Shown: one piece after another, positions 12,740 through 26,500 of the stretch | Numbering within the stretch: position 1 is the first letter of the stretch | Layout: the number at the start of each line of letters is the position of its first letter | Source: Eudromia elegans | Taxonomy: Eukaryota > Chordata > Aves > Tinamiformes > Tinamidae | NCBI GenBank assembly: GCA_003342815.1 | Contig: PTEX01000167.1 | Location: forward strand, 544,518 to 608,517 | Direction: 5' to 3' | DNA length: 64,000 nucleotides | Translations under genes and position numbers: made by a program | The notes under the pieces: model-generated | What the model was told of the DNA's origin: nothing | Seen by the model: the letters and a program-made list of their open reading frames with translations, nothing else | Database searches by the model: none

Positions 12740-15700
12740 TTCTCCATGGAGCAATTAGACTGTAAGCTGCACTTTTATAATGCTTCTGGGAAGAGTTTGA
12801 GTGGTGTTCTTTTTATCTCTGAACCTGCCCTTGGCTACCGTAGTGAGAGAGCTTCCCTAGATTCCAGTGCAGCGTTTTCCAGTGGCTGCAGTGAGTAGGC
12901 CAGCAGTCCCCTTCTTCAACTGGGAAAGAGCATGTGCTGCCTACTTCTAAAAATCCTAAGATCTGAAAATTGTTTTCTAGCCCTTTGGTCCAGGAGAGGC
13001 CAGGCCTCTTGGCTTAGCCAATGCATCTAGTAGTACCTATTTTATTTTCAAAAGGACTGAACTAACTTGGATAGAAGAATTGTTTCGAATGGGGGATCTT
13101 TTCTTTGATGGTTTGATGCCATCGTAGATGCTGACTGTTATTATAGTTTTGTGTTATTCCTTAATAAAAATTGCTCATGCGTGGTATTTGTGGAATGAAA
13201 ATCCTTAGGAGTGATCAAAGATGTAGGAGGCTCGGTTTCTGTGTGAACTGAAATTTTGCTAGTTATTTCTCACGCTGTTGAGTGGAGAAGGCCAAAATAT
13301 GGTTGTTTGCCTAATGATAGGGCAGGATACAGCTGGGAGGAAGCTTGAAACTCTGTGGCAGAGTCTGCAAACAATCTAGTCACATCAAATAGATGGCCAC
13401 TCTGCCAAAAATCAGTGAAATAGGAAGATAATGATGGGGAGGATAATGAAATGAAGAAAAAGAGAGTACTGTTTTTCTCTAATTCAGTGACCTTTTGGAG
13501 ATGTAGCATTTATACCAGTGTAGTATGCTTGTTGGCCCATGTTGATTTTACACTACTTAGTTGTGCGATGGCTTCTTACCAAGACTGAGGAGTCAGCCTG
13601 TGCTTGGCCTCATTCTTCAGACTCCCTCTGTAAGCGATTACAGTAATGCCATAGTTAATGGTTTCTGGAAAGGTGATATCTATCTGCATTTGAACGCACA
13701 CATTTTGGGCTAAATATTGAGAAATCACAGGTATGTAACGCAAATCCTGGGTGTGCCAGCCAAGCCTGTAGAAGGAAAGCTCATTAGGATTAATCTCTAT
13801 CAGGGTGACTAATGCAAAGGGAATGAGACACTTTCTTCTCTGAGAGGCAGAGATTTGACATAGCTTTCAAAGGCGCTTCACTGGAATGCAGTTGGTTGCT
13901 TGAATAGTACAGTAAATTAAAAGAGATATATGGCAGCATACTCCACACATAGGTTTAAAACAAAACATCTTACTCAGTTTGGAAGAAATGAGGTACATAA
14001 TTACCCTGTGCACGTTAAGAGCATTAAAGGCAGCAACATATGAAAGCTGTCTTACCTCCTGCTCTACTCTTTGAGCTTTACCAGATTTTTATGATTGAGG
14101 AACCATATTTATGAGCAATGCGTGTGTTACATCCCATCTCTCTCTGCTTTTCACAGTGACTTGCACATGTAGTATCAGGAGGATGAGTTGCAGCCTGAGA
14201 TTACTACTGTGGTATATTTTAGGAAAGAGAAGCTAAAGAAGAGTCACTTTATTAATAGTTCTCCAAAGTCTTTCTTAGATGGAATATTACTTGCTGGTAA
14301 AGTTTGTGCAAGACAATGGGATTTTTCTCAGCAAATGCTATAGTTAGTAAATAGCAGTCAAATTCTTTCAAGTGGTATGTAATTGTTAGCCCCATAAAAA
14401 GAAAAATAGATCATAGTTTTTATCAATAAAGCTACACAGAGCTGAATACAAACACATATAATATTTGATCATGTTGCTCTGCATTCCCAAGTAACACACT
14501 GGTATTTTTAGCTTCAGATTGAAAACTTTCTATTTTGCCTCCACATTTTTTCAAGATTTCATCTGTATTACATGTTTCGTTCTGGGTAATTTATCAGGCA
14601 GAGTGAGGATATTCGAAGATCCTTTCTAAAACTCTTAATTGGTTTTCAAAGAAAGTTAACGGAAAGAGTAGATTTTCCTGATAATCCTTTCAAAATTAAA
14701 ATATAACACAAAAACACTATGTTTAAGTGACATTAAGGGTCTTACTTAAACCAGCTAAAGCTGGGAAAGTCAAAGTGAATAAGTAACACTGCCTTGTAAA
14801 CTGCTCTCATTGTGCTTATGTTTTATAGCCAGAGTAGGGAAACCTGGGAGAGGTTCAGAGGGCAGTTCAGATAATAATCGTAAAGAGTTTAGATACTACC
14901 TGGACTCCAGCAGTTTGAAGAACAGGATAGGTATCTTTCAAGTCATTCTGTCTTGTGAGATATGTGGCANGTCCTCTTCATGGTCATGCTGAACATACCT
15001 CTTCTGTCTCCAGTTTATGCTTCCTTCCCTGGTTAACAACAAGGACTGAGTTGAGTATCACACAAGTAGTTGTTAAGCAGCAGATATCTAAAATTTGAAT
15101 CTGAAGCTTAGAGGATCCTGAAATTCTGTTTGTCTTGTCACACCTGTAGTTTTGTTTTTCTTAAATGCCAGAATCACCTTTTATTTTAATATAGCAAAGG
15201 ATCCAGGTTCCCTTCTGTTCTTATTTGGGCTCCAGGATGGTATTTCCTTAATTGACACCATTTCCATACTCTGTATGTACACACTTTATTTATGTACAAC
15301 TTTATATTTCCAGTATAGCAGATAGGCATTACTTAGGCACAGCAGGGACTTGTTAGAGAGAATCTATTGTAGTGCTCCCATAATTCATGTGATATGTATT
15401 ATCTAGATATGTGATATCTAGAAGTTTGCTAAAATTCTCCAAATATTCTGACATATCTAAGAACTGGTGTTTCTCTCTGTCTCAGTGCTAGTGCTTTAAG
15501 CTGTATGGCACATTTTTGTGCAGAAAAGGGAATTTAATATTCCTGTTTTTCTCAAATAAGCTAAAATTCCAGTAAATTTTGAGGCAGCAGAAAAACTTTG
15601 CCTTTCAGCCACTAGCACTAAAGTTAGTCCATATTTTACAGAACTGTTGCAAGCAGAGCCTGCAGGCTCTGATTAATGTCAGATCTCCTTTTGTTTTTCT

Positions 15701-17590
15701 TTCTGAACGCTTTACTTTAAAATTTGCATAATTGTTTAAAGTTGCACATTTTGTGGATACTGCCCTTATTAAATGGTGCAAGAAAATACAACTTTACATT
15801 GCATTACTGACAAGATCAAAGCAGAGAATGACACTTTTATGCAGTTGTGTATTTTGTGAATCAGGGCAGTAATTGGAACATATTAATGATTTCCTTGACT
15901 CCCCCTTATCCTGCGCCAACCCCGCTCCCCCTGAATTAGTCCATGTAAACTCTAAGGATATTTAACACATTTTAAGCTGTCCAGTTCTGTGTAGCAACTT
16001 GTAAAGTAATTTGGAATGATGATTCCAGCTTGGTGAAACATGCTCAGACATAAACTCACATGTACACATAGCAACACATAAAGCATGAACCTGTTATGGA
16101 TTTCACCTTTTAAGAAATGACAGAATAATTACAGGACAACATGTCATTCATGAGTAGAAACAACCAAGCTAAAGTGCTTTCAAGGCTGGCATGGCCTACT
16201 TCTAGCGAGCTGTATAAATCATAAAGTGCGAAGGGATTGAGTCACACTGAGTGATCACTGGAGTCTATATAACAGGTAAAAGAGGAGTCTAGAAATGTGG
16301 AGATAACATACACATGCACTGAGTTCTGTTCCTAGCTACAGCTAAGCAACAGAAACATTTTGTTTTCCCCCTGAGTTTGTATTCAGATAGCGGAAATGCA
16401 CGCAGGATACACCACTGTGCTGCTTTAGTGCAGGGTGTGTAAGAGCTTCCAGCTTAAACCTCTTCAGGAGGGAATTTTAGTAGCTGATAAGTTGACCCCA
16501 AACTGACGTTTAGTATGTTAGAAGTTATCGGTTCTGGGATGACTTTTCCTGACTTTGTACAAGAAAAAAAAAAATCTATTACCTAATTTTATCTGTTTGG
16601 CACAGAATATAAATAAAAATGTTGACATTTGCAGTGGTTAAAAAGAAGAACATGCCTTAGCTAAGAATGAAAAGGACCTCCCCAAAATATATGTCATTTG
16701 CCTTTTCAAGTCACCTCTTGTCCCTTGCATTGCCTTTCTGGTGACTAAATAGTTAAACTGGCTTGTATGCTTTTATGATCTGAAACCCATCAGGTGCTGT
16801 GGATAATCTGTGTTAGTGGGCTGATGTCCCTTTCTCTGCANGCTTGAACTGGACAAACTGCACATATGCCTTTGTGTTACCAAAGGCCAGATGAATCCTG
16901 AAGAACTGTTAGCAGGAGGAACTCATGCTCTGAAGGTTATCCAGAGGTTTAAGCTACATAAGAATTACACTTGTAGGAAGTACGTATTGTTTGCAGGCAG
17001 GGTTGCTTCTTTTCTTCTTGAACATGGTTTCAAAGGTACCCTAATTGGCTTTTATCTGTGCACAAAAATCTTGGTCCCTCCATACCCACTGGTTGGCCTA
17101 GGTAACTAACATGTGTAGGCAGTAGATTCTGTCATTTATGCATGTGGATAATAGAACTTACACNCACAAATCTCATTGGGACTCATCTGCAGAACAGCTT
17201 GGGAGGACAGGCAGTTAGCATTTGAGGGACAGCTGCACAATGTTGGGTAAATGGTGGTTGAGGTTGGAGTATAGAAATAAGGGTGCTACCAAAAGGATGA
17301 AGACAGTGCTCAATGTGTTTGAGTCACGCTGAAAGCAAAAAGTTTAAATAAAAAGAGCAAAGCAAGAATGACATTAGAGGTCATCTTGCGTTGTGAAGGC
17401 AACTCTGATTTGAAACATGAAATTTCCTTTTCTGGAAAATGTTTTTGTTGTATGGTCTCTGTCCAGTGATGGCCTTTAATCGGTCTTTCATGAGGTTCAT
17501 CCAGAGCATGTTATCTGCCATCACAGGGACCAGGTCNTGTCACGGAGACTTGCAGAATTTTAAGGATCAGTGCTTCAACCCATGTGAATT
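12740..17590. other. AT-rich non-coding stretch
   Basis: No gene or interspersed repeat is recognised. There is an 18-base perfect palindrome at 15654-15671 (cagagcctgcaggctctg) and a short hairpin at 15402-15422 with 9-base arms. An open frame at 16826-17109 is discussed among the rejected items. Confidence 0.6.
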
Positions 17591-17596
17591 TTCCTA

Positions 17597-17654
17597 GGCC
17601 CACTGAAGTAAATGCAGCTCTCTTGTTTTTGTGCCAGCTGAGAAAATGGCCCTG
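17597..17654 (+). repeat. Ancient amniote interspersed repeat, partial copy
   Basis: The order 'cccactgaagtaaatgcagc', then 'gtgccagctgagaaaatggc', matches an abundant old sauropsid repeat that I recall as 'cactgaagtcaatggagc ... ttacaccagctgaggatctggccc'. Only one half is recognisable. A second copy of the same repeat lies about 600 bases downstream. Confidence 0.45.
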
Positions 17655-18188
17655 TATGTTCAGATTCTTTCAAAATTACTTCTGTTTGTAGGGTAACCCT
17701 CTATTTGTTCTCAGTAGGCCAAGAATAATATTCTGGTTCTGCAGTTTAGTGGCAGGTTTTTTATACAGTGTGAGAGGAAATTGGTATCCAGATCTGAATG
17801 CTGCCACATGGGGCCCCAAGTAAACACAGCTTGTCACGCGCATTGGGACCCCAGCAGGCGGGAAGCCACCATCCCCATCCAACATTCCAGAGACACAGTG
17901 GTCACTGCACCGAGCCCCGAAACATCTTTGCTTAAATAGATCTTAGTGAAATTAGTATGAGTGAAGAGTCAATAGGTCTTTTACTGAGAGAGGAGAAAAC
18001 TCTTGCGGCTCTTTTTCAGTGCACTAACTGTGTAATAGCGAGGTCGCTGCAGCAGGGCACTTAAACACAACTGCATGACATATGGAGAGAGCAGAAGTCT
18101 TAATTTCAAATATCTTGTTTTTGTCAGATTAGCTTATATAGTATCAGATTGTCCTGTGAAACCTGAAGTCACAGGAGTCCCATTCCAA

Positions 18189-18285
18189 GCCCCGGACCAG
18201 ACCCCTGGGTGATGTAAATTGGTGTAGTGCTACTAGAGTAAAGTGGAACTCTATTGATTTCACTGGCGTGGGATTTTGCCCCTAG
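18189..18285. repeat. Ancient amniote interspersed repeat, fuller copy
   Basis: The segment runs 'gccccggaccagacccctgg', 'gatgtaaattggtgtagtgc', 'tattgatttcactggcgtgg', 'gattttgcccc'. This follows the layout of an old sauropsid repeat whose two ends are rough inverted copies around a central 'tgacttcaatgg' type core. The family name is unknown to me. The inverted layout would suit a small DNA transposon derivative, but that is inference. Confidence 0.45.
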
Positions 18286-18289
18286 GTCT

Positions 18290-21200
18290 GAGATAGCTAT
18301 AAAACCTCACCATGCACTTTGAAAGTTGTCCCCCATAAATGCCTTTGCGATGCTGCTTTTTATGGTGCCTCTAGGAACCCCCCTTTGTGTCTGTGACTTA
18401 AAAACAGTAGCCAGCCAAGGTCAACTGTCAGCTGTTCTCACTCCATAACTGTTAATACTAATAACCACGGGTTTAAGTGTACTGTCTCTTCGTATTTGAT
18501 CTTTTTTTTTTTAATGTCTCAGTTTGTCACTGAGAACGATGTGTACCTTGGATAGTTTATACAAATACACAAACATACAAGGAATATCACTAGCAGGGAC
18601 TGTCTCAGTGCCCTGTCTAGTACAGAATCCTTCTCTGGTGATGTGTGCATATACTTACACAATGCTAGGTATTTACACACACACATCTCCAGAGCATTAG
18701 TATACATTAGGTGTCTTTAAACACTCACATTCCTTCCTCACTTAGTATCTAATGAAATTACATCTTAGGAAGAAAGTATTATGTCAATCTATAATGTTAC
18801 CCGTTGCATTGTCCAATCTGAACTCCTCTGCACTCATGGACTGTGATTTGGCATAAATAGCTGAGGTTGTTTTTCTGACAGACAGTCACTGGAAAGTCTT
18901 TTGCAACAATTACCTTATAACTAGATTTATTTCTGTGGGGAGAATAAAATAATACTAAGTGAAGTGTAGAAGCAAATGTTCGTGTGCTTTTCCATTAGTA
19001 TATGCCAGCTTATTTTTTGGTAGACACAAAGATAATATAGAAGAATCCATTTTTACAGCTGCACAAGCAATTCCAGAACAGATTTGTGATCAAATGGCTT
19101 CTAGCATTTTTTATTTTAATATTTCATGGTCATCTCTGGGAAAAAAAGAAAAAAAGCCCTCTTCTCCCTGTTAATCTTTTATTTGACTTATGTCAAATAA
19201 AAAGCACTAATGGTCCTGGATGTAAGACAGCATGTCTCTAAAAATATTATGTAAGTGTCGACAGTATTTTCAAAATACCTAATGACTTTCTGGATAGGGA
19301 TCTAAACAACCCATCTGCATCTGTTTGGTTACTGTGTGCAGCTAGTGGATGGAGTGTGCATTTTTCTTCATTAAGTGTCAAATTTTCAAACTTGCCCTTA
19401 ATAAGAATGAGAAGAAAGAAAAGAAGTCAAGAAAAGATCAAAAGAGCCTCTTATCAATGTGGACTATATAGCAAGAGTGATCACAGTTGTTACCCCACCA
19501 AGTCCATGATATAAACTAGGATTCTGTAGATAATTGATTTTGCAGCATGGCAACCAAACTGACAGAAACAAAAGAAAATCTGGTTCATGTTGGATTCGCT
19601 TAAAAAAATGACAGCACTGGAAGCATTTCATTTTGTCCTACAGAGAGTGGGCTGTTTGATGGCAGGCGTTGTACAGCCGAGACGTGACGGGTGCCGCTCT
19701 GCGCTGCCCTGCTGCGTGTGTCCCATGTCGCGCAGGGCCTGGGCCCGGCAGCGGAGGGGCTTGGCTGGCCTGACACCCGCCTGACACCCGTTTACGGTCC
19801 CGTGGGGGCCTCTCTTCGGGAGACAACATTGCCATGGCCTGCAGGCACTGAACAGACCTGAGTTACAGGAGGTCTCTCAGCAGGGGTCAGGGCAAGTGTG
19901 GCTGCTTTTAACCCAAATCTTTGCTGTGACCTGATTGATCCTGCAGCTATGCAAAATGGAGGAGGGCAGCAGCTTATTGGAGATGTAGATGTAACCAGAG
20001 ATCTGTTGAAGTGAAGAACAGGGACTCTCTCCTTGACGAGTTCTCTTTTGGTGGAGAACCTGCAAGAACGGGGATTCAGAGTACCTTCTCTGGGAGCATG
20101 CCTTTATCAAGAGCTTGGGATGTTCCCTTGAGACCCTGCAGGCTGTGGTTTTAATTTTAGACAAGAAATAGTTGGAGATAAGATTTGAACTGGAATGTCT
20201 TAGAGAAAGCAAGGAATACACTGGCAGCTTTGCAGTGCGTCATGCCTCAGTTCCGGGGAATAAAGCTAAATTGCTTGCGCTGTCAATCGCCAGCGTTCCC
20301 CCTGGCAAGTGCAGTGGGTCCCTGTGGATCACCCAGATCACAAGGTTGACTCCAGACTCAAGGTTGTTTCAAGATAACATGGAGCACATCCAGAACCCAG
20401 AGTGATGTTTTCTTTGGGGCCTTGGACCGTACTATCTTTAATTACTCATGCCATCACCGAAGATAGCCATAGCAAGAGGTACATTTTAATCTTTTAGAGA
20501 AATGTCTAGGGTATGGGGGTTGGTGAGACTCTATTTCTCTATAAGTTAAAATCTATATAATTATAGTAAAATTATAAAAATGGATATCCTGACATTACAT
20601 GCTTTTGTACTGTGGGTGTATTATACCCATATTAAACCAGCATTGCTCTTCCTAACTCCTTGTACCTTATTGTACCCATCTCATCTCATTCCCCTCAGAT
20701 GTAATGAGCCTAAATTACAGCTGAGAGAATCCATGATCATTCTGCAAGCTGGGTAAGAACTTAGGCCAGTAAGTGTAAAGGGTTCTAGAAGGTATCAAAT
20801 CTCGAACTCCTAAACTGTAGAGTTAATTGGAGTCACGGTGAGCACTATTATTTTTATCCCTCTTTCCTGTTGAGGCCCAAGTATGAGCCTTAAGATACTT
20901 TATCAAATCGACTTGGCCATCTCTGCTTTAAGTCACACAGATAAAAGTGATAATTACATCTTTGCTTCACTAAATAGGAACCTATGTGTCAGAAAAGACT
21001 CAAGAATGCTAGAAGGATGAAATTTGCAAAAATGAGCCAACAGTACAAGAAATGAGTACAAGTAGCCCTAGTGACCCTGTGACATGTGTCCACACCTCTA
21101 AAAGCTTTTTGAGAACTTGTAAAATTCAATCTGCAAGGGAAAAGCACTGTGTATCCCCAAGCTGCCCTAATTTGCACAGTCAGCACACTTACTCAGCAGA

Positions 21201-22580
21201 GTACCATAGGTATTGGAGACCTTGGAATATTAAATGGGTCACATTTAACTGTTCTTGAGCAATTTCTCCTATGTATTAAATGTAAACAAGCTTTTTTGTC
21301 ACATTTAGCATCACTATTTCTCTTTTATCTGTACGTTCTTTGATATGGGGTAATTTTTCTATAGGAAATTGTAGTGGGGGGGGCACAGTGAGTATGTTGT
21401 GTCATGTTCCTCCCATGGTCTCATTTCAGAATTCTGCACTTGTCTCATTTAGTCTTTCTTTTTTCTTTTTTTTTTTTTTCTTTGAAAGCCAGGTTTCCCT
21501 CAGAGGTATCTGTAAAACTTGTAAATTATGTGAGATTTGGAAAACTCTATCTGAGCAAAAAGGCAAAAAGTAAAATTAAAAAAGCTCTTTCTTTACAGCT
21601 GAAGATTAAATTATGCAATCTTTTGTAGCTTTCTCAAAAACCCTTTGGAGACTGACTATATCATCTCTTGTCATGTAAATCAACTGCCACATAGATCCAC
21701 TGCCCATGGATCAAGCTGTCTGTTGGTACCAGTAAAAAAGATACAGGAGATGACTGGGTTGCAGAAGCTACAAAAGTAAAACTGTTGGTAGAGTTCAAAT
21801 GCAAACAAGGATGTCAGGAAAATGTTGTTTTTCTTTCACAGAAAGATTCTAATGGGTTCTCCTTTAGCACCTTTTGGTTTTTTCCTGTGATGTGTTAAAT
21901 AAGGTTTTTCCTTTATATTACTGGAGGTACCTTCCTTCATATTTAAAATGTGGTCTTCAGTAGCACGCTGCTAGCCTTTCTCAAACACTAAGGCATGGCT
22001 TTGCATCCTGGGTAATTTCAAACAGAACTCTGTGAAGTAGCTGTGTCTTAAACCAAAATATTTGACAGTCCAGAGAAAGGAGAGGAAGGGAGTGAGGAAG
22101 AGAACTTTAAAATTTGCCTTATACAGAGACAGCATTAAAAGGTTTGGATTTCTAACATGTTACGAAATTTGATGTAATTAGATTGTTGCTAAAACTATTA
22201 CATATGAATGTTTGAAAGAAAGGAATTGTAATTATATTATAAATTCAGTGGGCTCTGCATCCCCATTTCACGGATTTGTAAGTCTGCATTCCTGCACGTG
22301 CAAAAATTCTTTGGTTAGACCACTAGTTCCCAAACGCCAGTATATTGTGAAAGCCGGCGTGTCAAAACTCAGTGCTAAGTTCTGTGCAATAAAGGGGTCA
22401 TATGTCAGGGAAAGACCAGGTTTGTTTAGGTTTATTTGAAATTTGGCCCATTCACTGTGGAAAGCTAAACCCATGAAAGGATTCGGTCCCAGGGGAGCTG
22501 AGCACTCCTAATATATGCAGGACCTAAACAACTCACAAGATCAAGCCCTGAATTTTAGACGCTGAACTGAAATAACATCT
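18290..22580. other. AT-rich non-coding stretch
   Basis: No gene is recognised. The stretch includes the CpG-rich patch at 19676-19830 and a T-rich run at 21454-21485. Weak hints of MIR-like sequence near 20640-20950 are too diverged to call. Confidence 0.6.
19676..19830. other. Short CpG-rich patch
   Basis: About 14 CpG dinucleotides fall within roughly 130 bases, including two adjacent copies of 'cctgacacccg'. Flanking sequence is AT-rich. Open frames here are by-products of base composition. Confidence 0.55.
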
Positions 22581-22678
22581 TAAAAAAAAAAAGAGAAAAA
22601 ATAAAGACACTCCTTTTTACTATTAATATTCCTTTTTTTTTCTTTTTTCTTTCCTTTTTTTTTTTTTTTTTTTTTTTT
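22581..22678. repeat. A-rich tract followed by long T-rich tract
   Basis: An A-rich run at about 22581-22604 is followed 25-30 bases later by a T/C run at 22631-22678 that ends in an unbroken run of more than 20 T. The two could pair as a hairpin. They may mark poly-A ends of two old retrocopies in opposite orientation, though no body of either is recognisable. Confidence 0.7.
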
Positions 22679-23253
22679 AAGAAACACCCTTAGCAAGGTT
22701 CACATTCTCTCTAAAGTGGGGTTTGTGGGACAGAAGTGCACTTTTACTGACAGATTGCCTTTAAAGACTCTTGAATGCATTATCTCCACAATGTTCTTAA
22801 ATTTAACTGTCTTAAAACAGTCAAATAAGTTGGATAACTCCCTTCAATGTGTTTTCAATTGCAGATCATGGCACTTTCATCCAACAATTTTGAGGAGATA
22901 ACTTTTAATTACAATAATAAGAACCACATGGGCAATGATTGATGCAAACCTGATGTGTCCTCTTACTTTATTAATCTTTTTAATTAGAAGCACAAGAATG
23001 CTTTATCTGTTGAGCAGGAGACGAGAAGGNCTGTGATGCTCTGCTACACTCGGGCTGCAGAAAGGCGAGTGCCCACTAGACGTGGGCGCCTACCTGGCCA
23101 CAAAGTGGGGGAGAAGTTTATGCCGAGCTTTCCCTTGCAGCCTTGATTGCCTTCAGCTCTGTGTGGTGCCCTGGGTGTCGCTGTGCTGTCGAGGTTGCGG
23201 TGCTCTTCCACTGGTTTTATTTTAGCTCTTTAAGCTTCTTACAAGCAGTGCTT

Positions 23254-23545
23254 CTAACCTCGCTCGGGGGCAGGGAGGGGAGAGAGTTTGAAGCCGCCAG
23301 ATGTTGGAGCAGTTCCTGGCCACAGAGCCGGCACTCGAGACGTCGCCAAGGGCCCGTGGGGTGTCTTGTTCCCTAGATCCCGCTAGCCGGAGGAGCCTGG
23401 GAGCCCCTGCAACGTGGCCGGGCAGGGCCGTGGCCGTGGTTCGAAGCTTTGGAGAGCTGGGGCCGTGTGACGGTACACGGCAGAGAGATGTGGGTTTGGA
23501 CTTACTCGTGTTTCGTGCTTGTTTCACGCTATCTAGAGGCGCCAG
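23254..23545. other. CpG-rich patch
   Basis: This is a GC-rich interval with frequent CpG sites inside AT-rich sequence. The antisense open frame of about 118 codons and the sense frame of about 96 codons are both rich in Arg, Pro, Ala and Ser and look compositional. A small regulatory island or an unrecognised first exon cannot be excluded. Confidence 0.5.
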
Positions 23546-26500
23546 CGTACACCGGGAGTTGCTAATAAGGAAGAGCAAGGTCTCTAGCTAAAAATATGAG
23601 ATCTCGGGGCTTTATACGAGCACGAGAAGGCAGGTAGGGGAGTGGAGGAGTATGAAAAACAGAAGAACTTGAAAGTTAAAAGCCTACCCCACCCCTCTCC
23701 CTGCTCCCCAAACCAGTGTGTGATANCTCAGTTTTGTGGTACAAATGTAGCATTGCATATTTTCTATAATAAATCTATAAAATAGCCAATGTCAGCACAA
23801 GAATTAGCAAAATTTGCAAAAAGTTCCATAGATTAGCAAGAGCACAAGCAGACTCTGAGATGTGAAGATAGGTGAGGTCCCTTCCCAACTTTAGTAGTGA
23901 TATATGGACTAGCTGCCTTCCAGGCAGGGCTGGAGGTGGGTCTCAAAAAACAAATCCAAAGGGAGAAATGGGACGTGCATTGCCTTTATGGACAGAGTGG
24001 ACGTTCTAGCCCAGCCAATTCATCCACCTCGAGGTCCAAACACAATAATTCTCTACAACCTGGGAGCCGAAGTGCCCCGTTGGCTTCAGCCCATCGCGTG
24101 CAGTGTGAGGATGTGTGGTGAAGCAGGGCTGGAGGATGCAATATTGGCATTCCTAGAAGGATGGCCTGGTGTATATTCTTACTCACATTTATCATTTCTA
24201 AATTATTGAGCAATTGAATTTAGTAATAATGACCAAAAACTAACCGTCTGTCAAAGATGAGAAATGTCGACTTCAGCCCTGACACTGCCACAGATGCCTT
24301 TACATGGTGCCCAGGGCATTCCTTTGATTGCCAAAACGGCGGGGTGGCAGCAACCCAAAAGTTAGTGTGGTAGGTAGGGATACATTCCCCTCCACTTTGA
24401 GAACTGTTTCAGGGTTTTGGCTGGTTTCTTCTATCCAGATTCTAGGAATAACCCAGGAGTTCTTCTGCAGATAGTTTTGATTTTGAAAAAGAATGGCTGC
24501 TCTATGCTACAAATATATTTTCCATTTTAAAGAATCAAGATTTTATTTTTAATTTTATTTGATGTTACCAGAGATTAGATTTACATTGCATAGAACACTT
24601 AGAACTGAAATCTACTGGGTTTTCTACATAAATTGTCTTCTTTTCTCCATTTCAATCCATCACCTAAATGAGGCAGTGTGTATCTTTAAAAATGTAAGGA
24701 AACTGTATCTTCAAAGACTTCTGAGATCATTTGCCATATTTACTTGCCCACTGTGTACCTCACCCATAAAAACTGTATTGGATCCTCAACATCCAGAGCA
24801 AGGCTTCCAAGGGAATAAGGAGAAAAACTCATTAAGGAAGATACCAGACTAACTGGTGACATCTACATGGTGATTTTTTTTTTTCTTTTGCTGCTGATTC
24901 CTGCTTAAAGTAAGCTTGCCTGCTCACAATTATTTTCTAATACCTGGTCCTTCTTTCTGCAATTGCTACATTTTCCATAAAGATTAGTTTAAGAAGTTGT
25001 AATGATACTTCCATTAGTTCTGTTTTGAGCTCTGAGTTGGTCAAATTATGTGGATTTATGTCTTGCTGGCCTCAGAAGTATGAATCTCCTGCTTCTGGGA
25101 ATCCTCCAGCTCCATATCTCCTTTGGAAGGATGGGCCACTGCCTGCGTGGAGCAGTCGTAGGTCCCTTTGGCAAGACCTGGGCTTCAGGGCTGAGGATGC
25201 AGCGTGAGCAGCTGGTGATGGCAGGCAGCACTTCATGGTCCTGCACTGACTGCCCCCAAGTGTGCTGTCAGGAGCATCTTGCAGAGCCTTCCCCGGCCGT
25301 CTTCAGCTTCCCTGCGGTTCAAATCATTTTTTTTATCCATTCCATCTTCCTAAGGTGACTTTGCTTCTCATACCTGAAAAAATCTTGAAATGGAAAGAAG
25401 TATGGGCATTATAAAAAGAAACACCTTTCAATACCAGAACTGACCACAGGGTATGTTTTGAAAAGATCTCTCTTATTTGTTGTTGAAGAGTTACATTGCA
25501 TGAGAGGTTAATTTGAGTGGGACAATATTTCACACTAATACATAAATATGTAACTGTCCTGCATAAAATTGTACAATGGAGTCCCTTAAGTAATCCTCGT
25601 CTTGCAGTTGTAGGCTCTTTATTCCCCCCCCTCCTTGAAATGTAGGTGGTCACCCAAAGTAAACAGAATTCCTTCTACTCCCTCCACATCTGTTATGTGT
25701 TATCTGGTACTCACCCCTGACCCTGATATTCATCATAAGAATAAGAATTGCATCCTATTCAGCTGGTTGCATGCACTTTAACTCCAGTGATCACTGGCTG
25801 TTGAAATAGCATGTGCCAGGAGCAGAAATTGCTGAGACAGCATCAGGGCATTCAAATAGGGCTGCTCTACTTTCTTGTACATTTTTGTATAATTAAATAG
25901 AGCCCTGGGAATAAGCAGGTCAGCACAGTATATTTGGACTACAGTATAGCTCAGAATTACACTTCTGTGCAACAAAATGAGCTTGATAGTGATTCTTAAG
26001 TAGAAGAGTCTCGCAAACAGAAAAGCTCTGCTCCCTGGAGCTCCTGTGTCAAGTGACACTGTGTGTCTGTATAGAGAAGCAGTAGCCCTCTGTAGGAAGC
26101 CCCAAGTTTGAAGGTGTGTTTGCATCGCCAGCGACCGTCAGCAGTACCCTTCCTTTGCTATAACAATACTGGCCTCCATGACCTACTGCTATCACTCGAG
26201 CAGCTAAATAATTTTTGTTGTGAGTAAGAGTTTTAGAGTCTGACCCTAAGTGTGAGGATCCATATGTTCGGCTGAGCACAGAGCTGGTCTCTGTGACCCT
26301 GCTAAATGGAACCCATCTGATATTTTCCTTTCTCACAAGCATGAACAGAATTGCTCTCCGGACATTGTTGTGCAGGCAATAGGGCTGCCAGTTTTCTAGC
26401 CAAGGGTGGATAGATTTCAACTTAGGGAACTTCCCCTGTGGAACTAGAATCTTGTTTGTTGCGGTAGACTCTTTTTTTCTACTTTTTTCTTTTGCTGCAG

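Noticed and set aside
16826-17109. Open frame of about 94 codons reading ...MNPEELLAGGTHALKVIQRF...
   Set aside because: Stop-free but matching no family I know. It begins at an n near an AG and has no clear donor at its end. The length is within chance for 64 kb.
20640-20950. MIR-like or L2-like fragments
   Set aside because: There are scattered resemblances such as 'tttaagtcacacag', but the order and spacing of the family are not kept.
23222-23591. Opposed open frames in a CpG-rich patch
   Set aside because: Both strands are open at once with Arg/Pro/Ala/Ser-rich products, which is typical of stop-poor GC-rich DNA and not of a gene.
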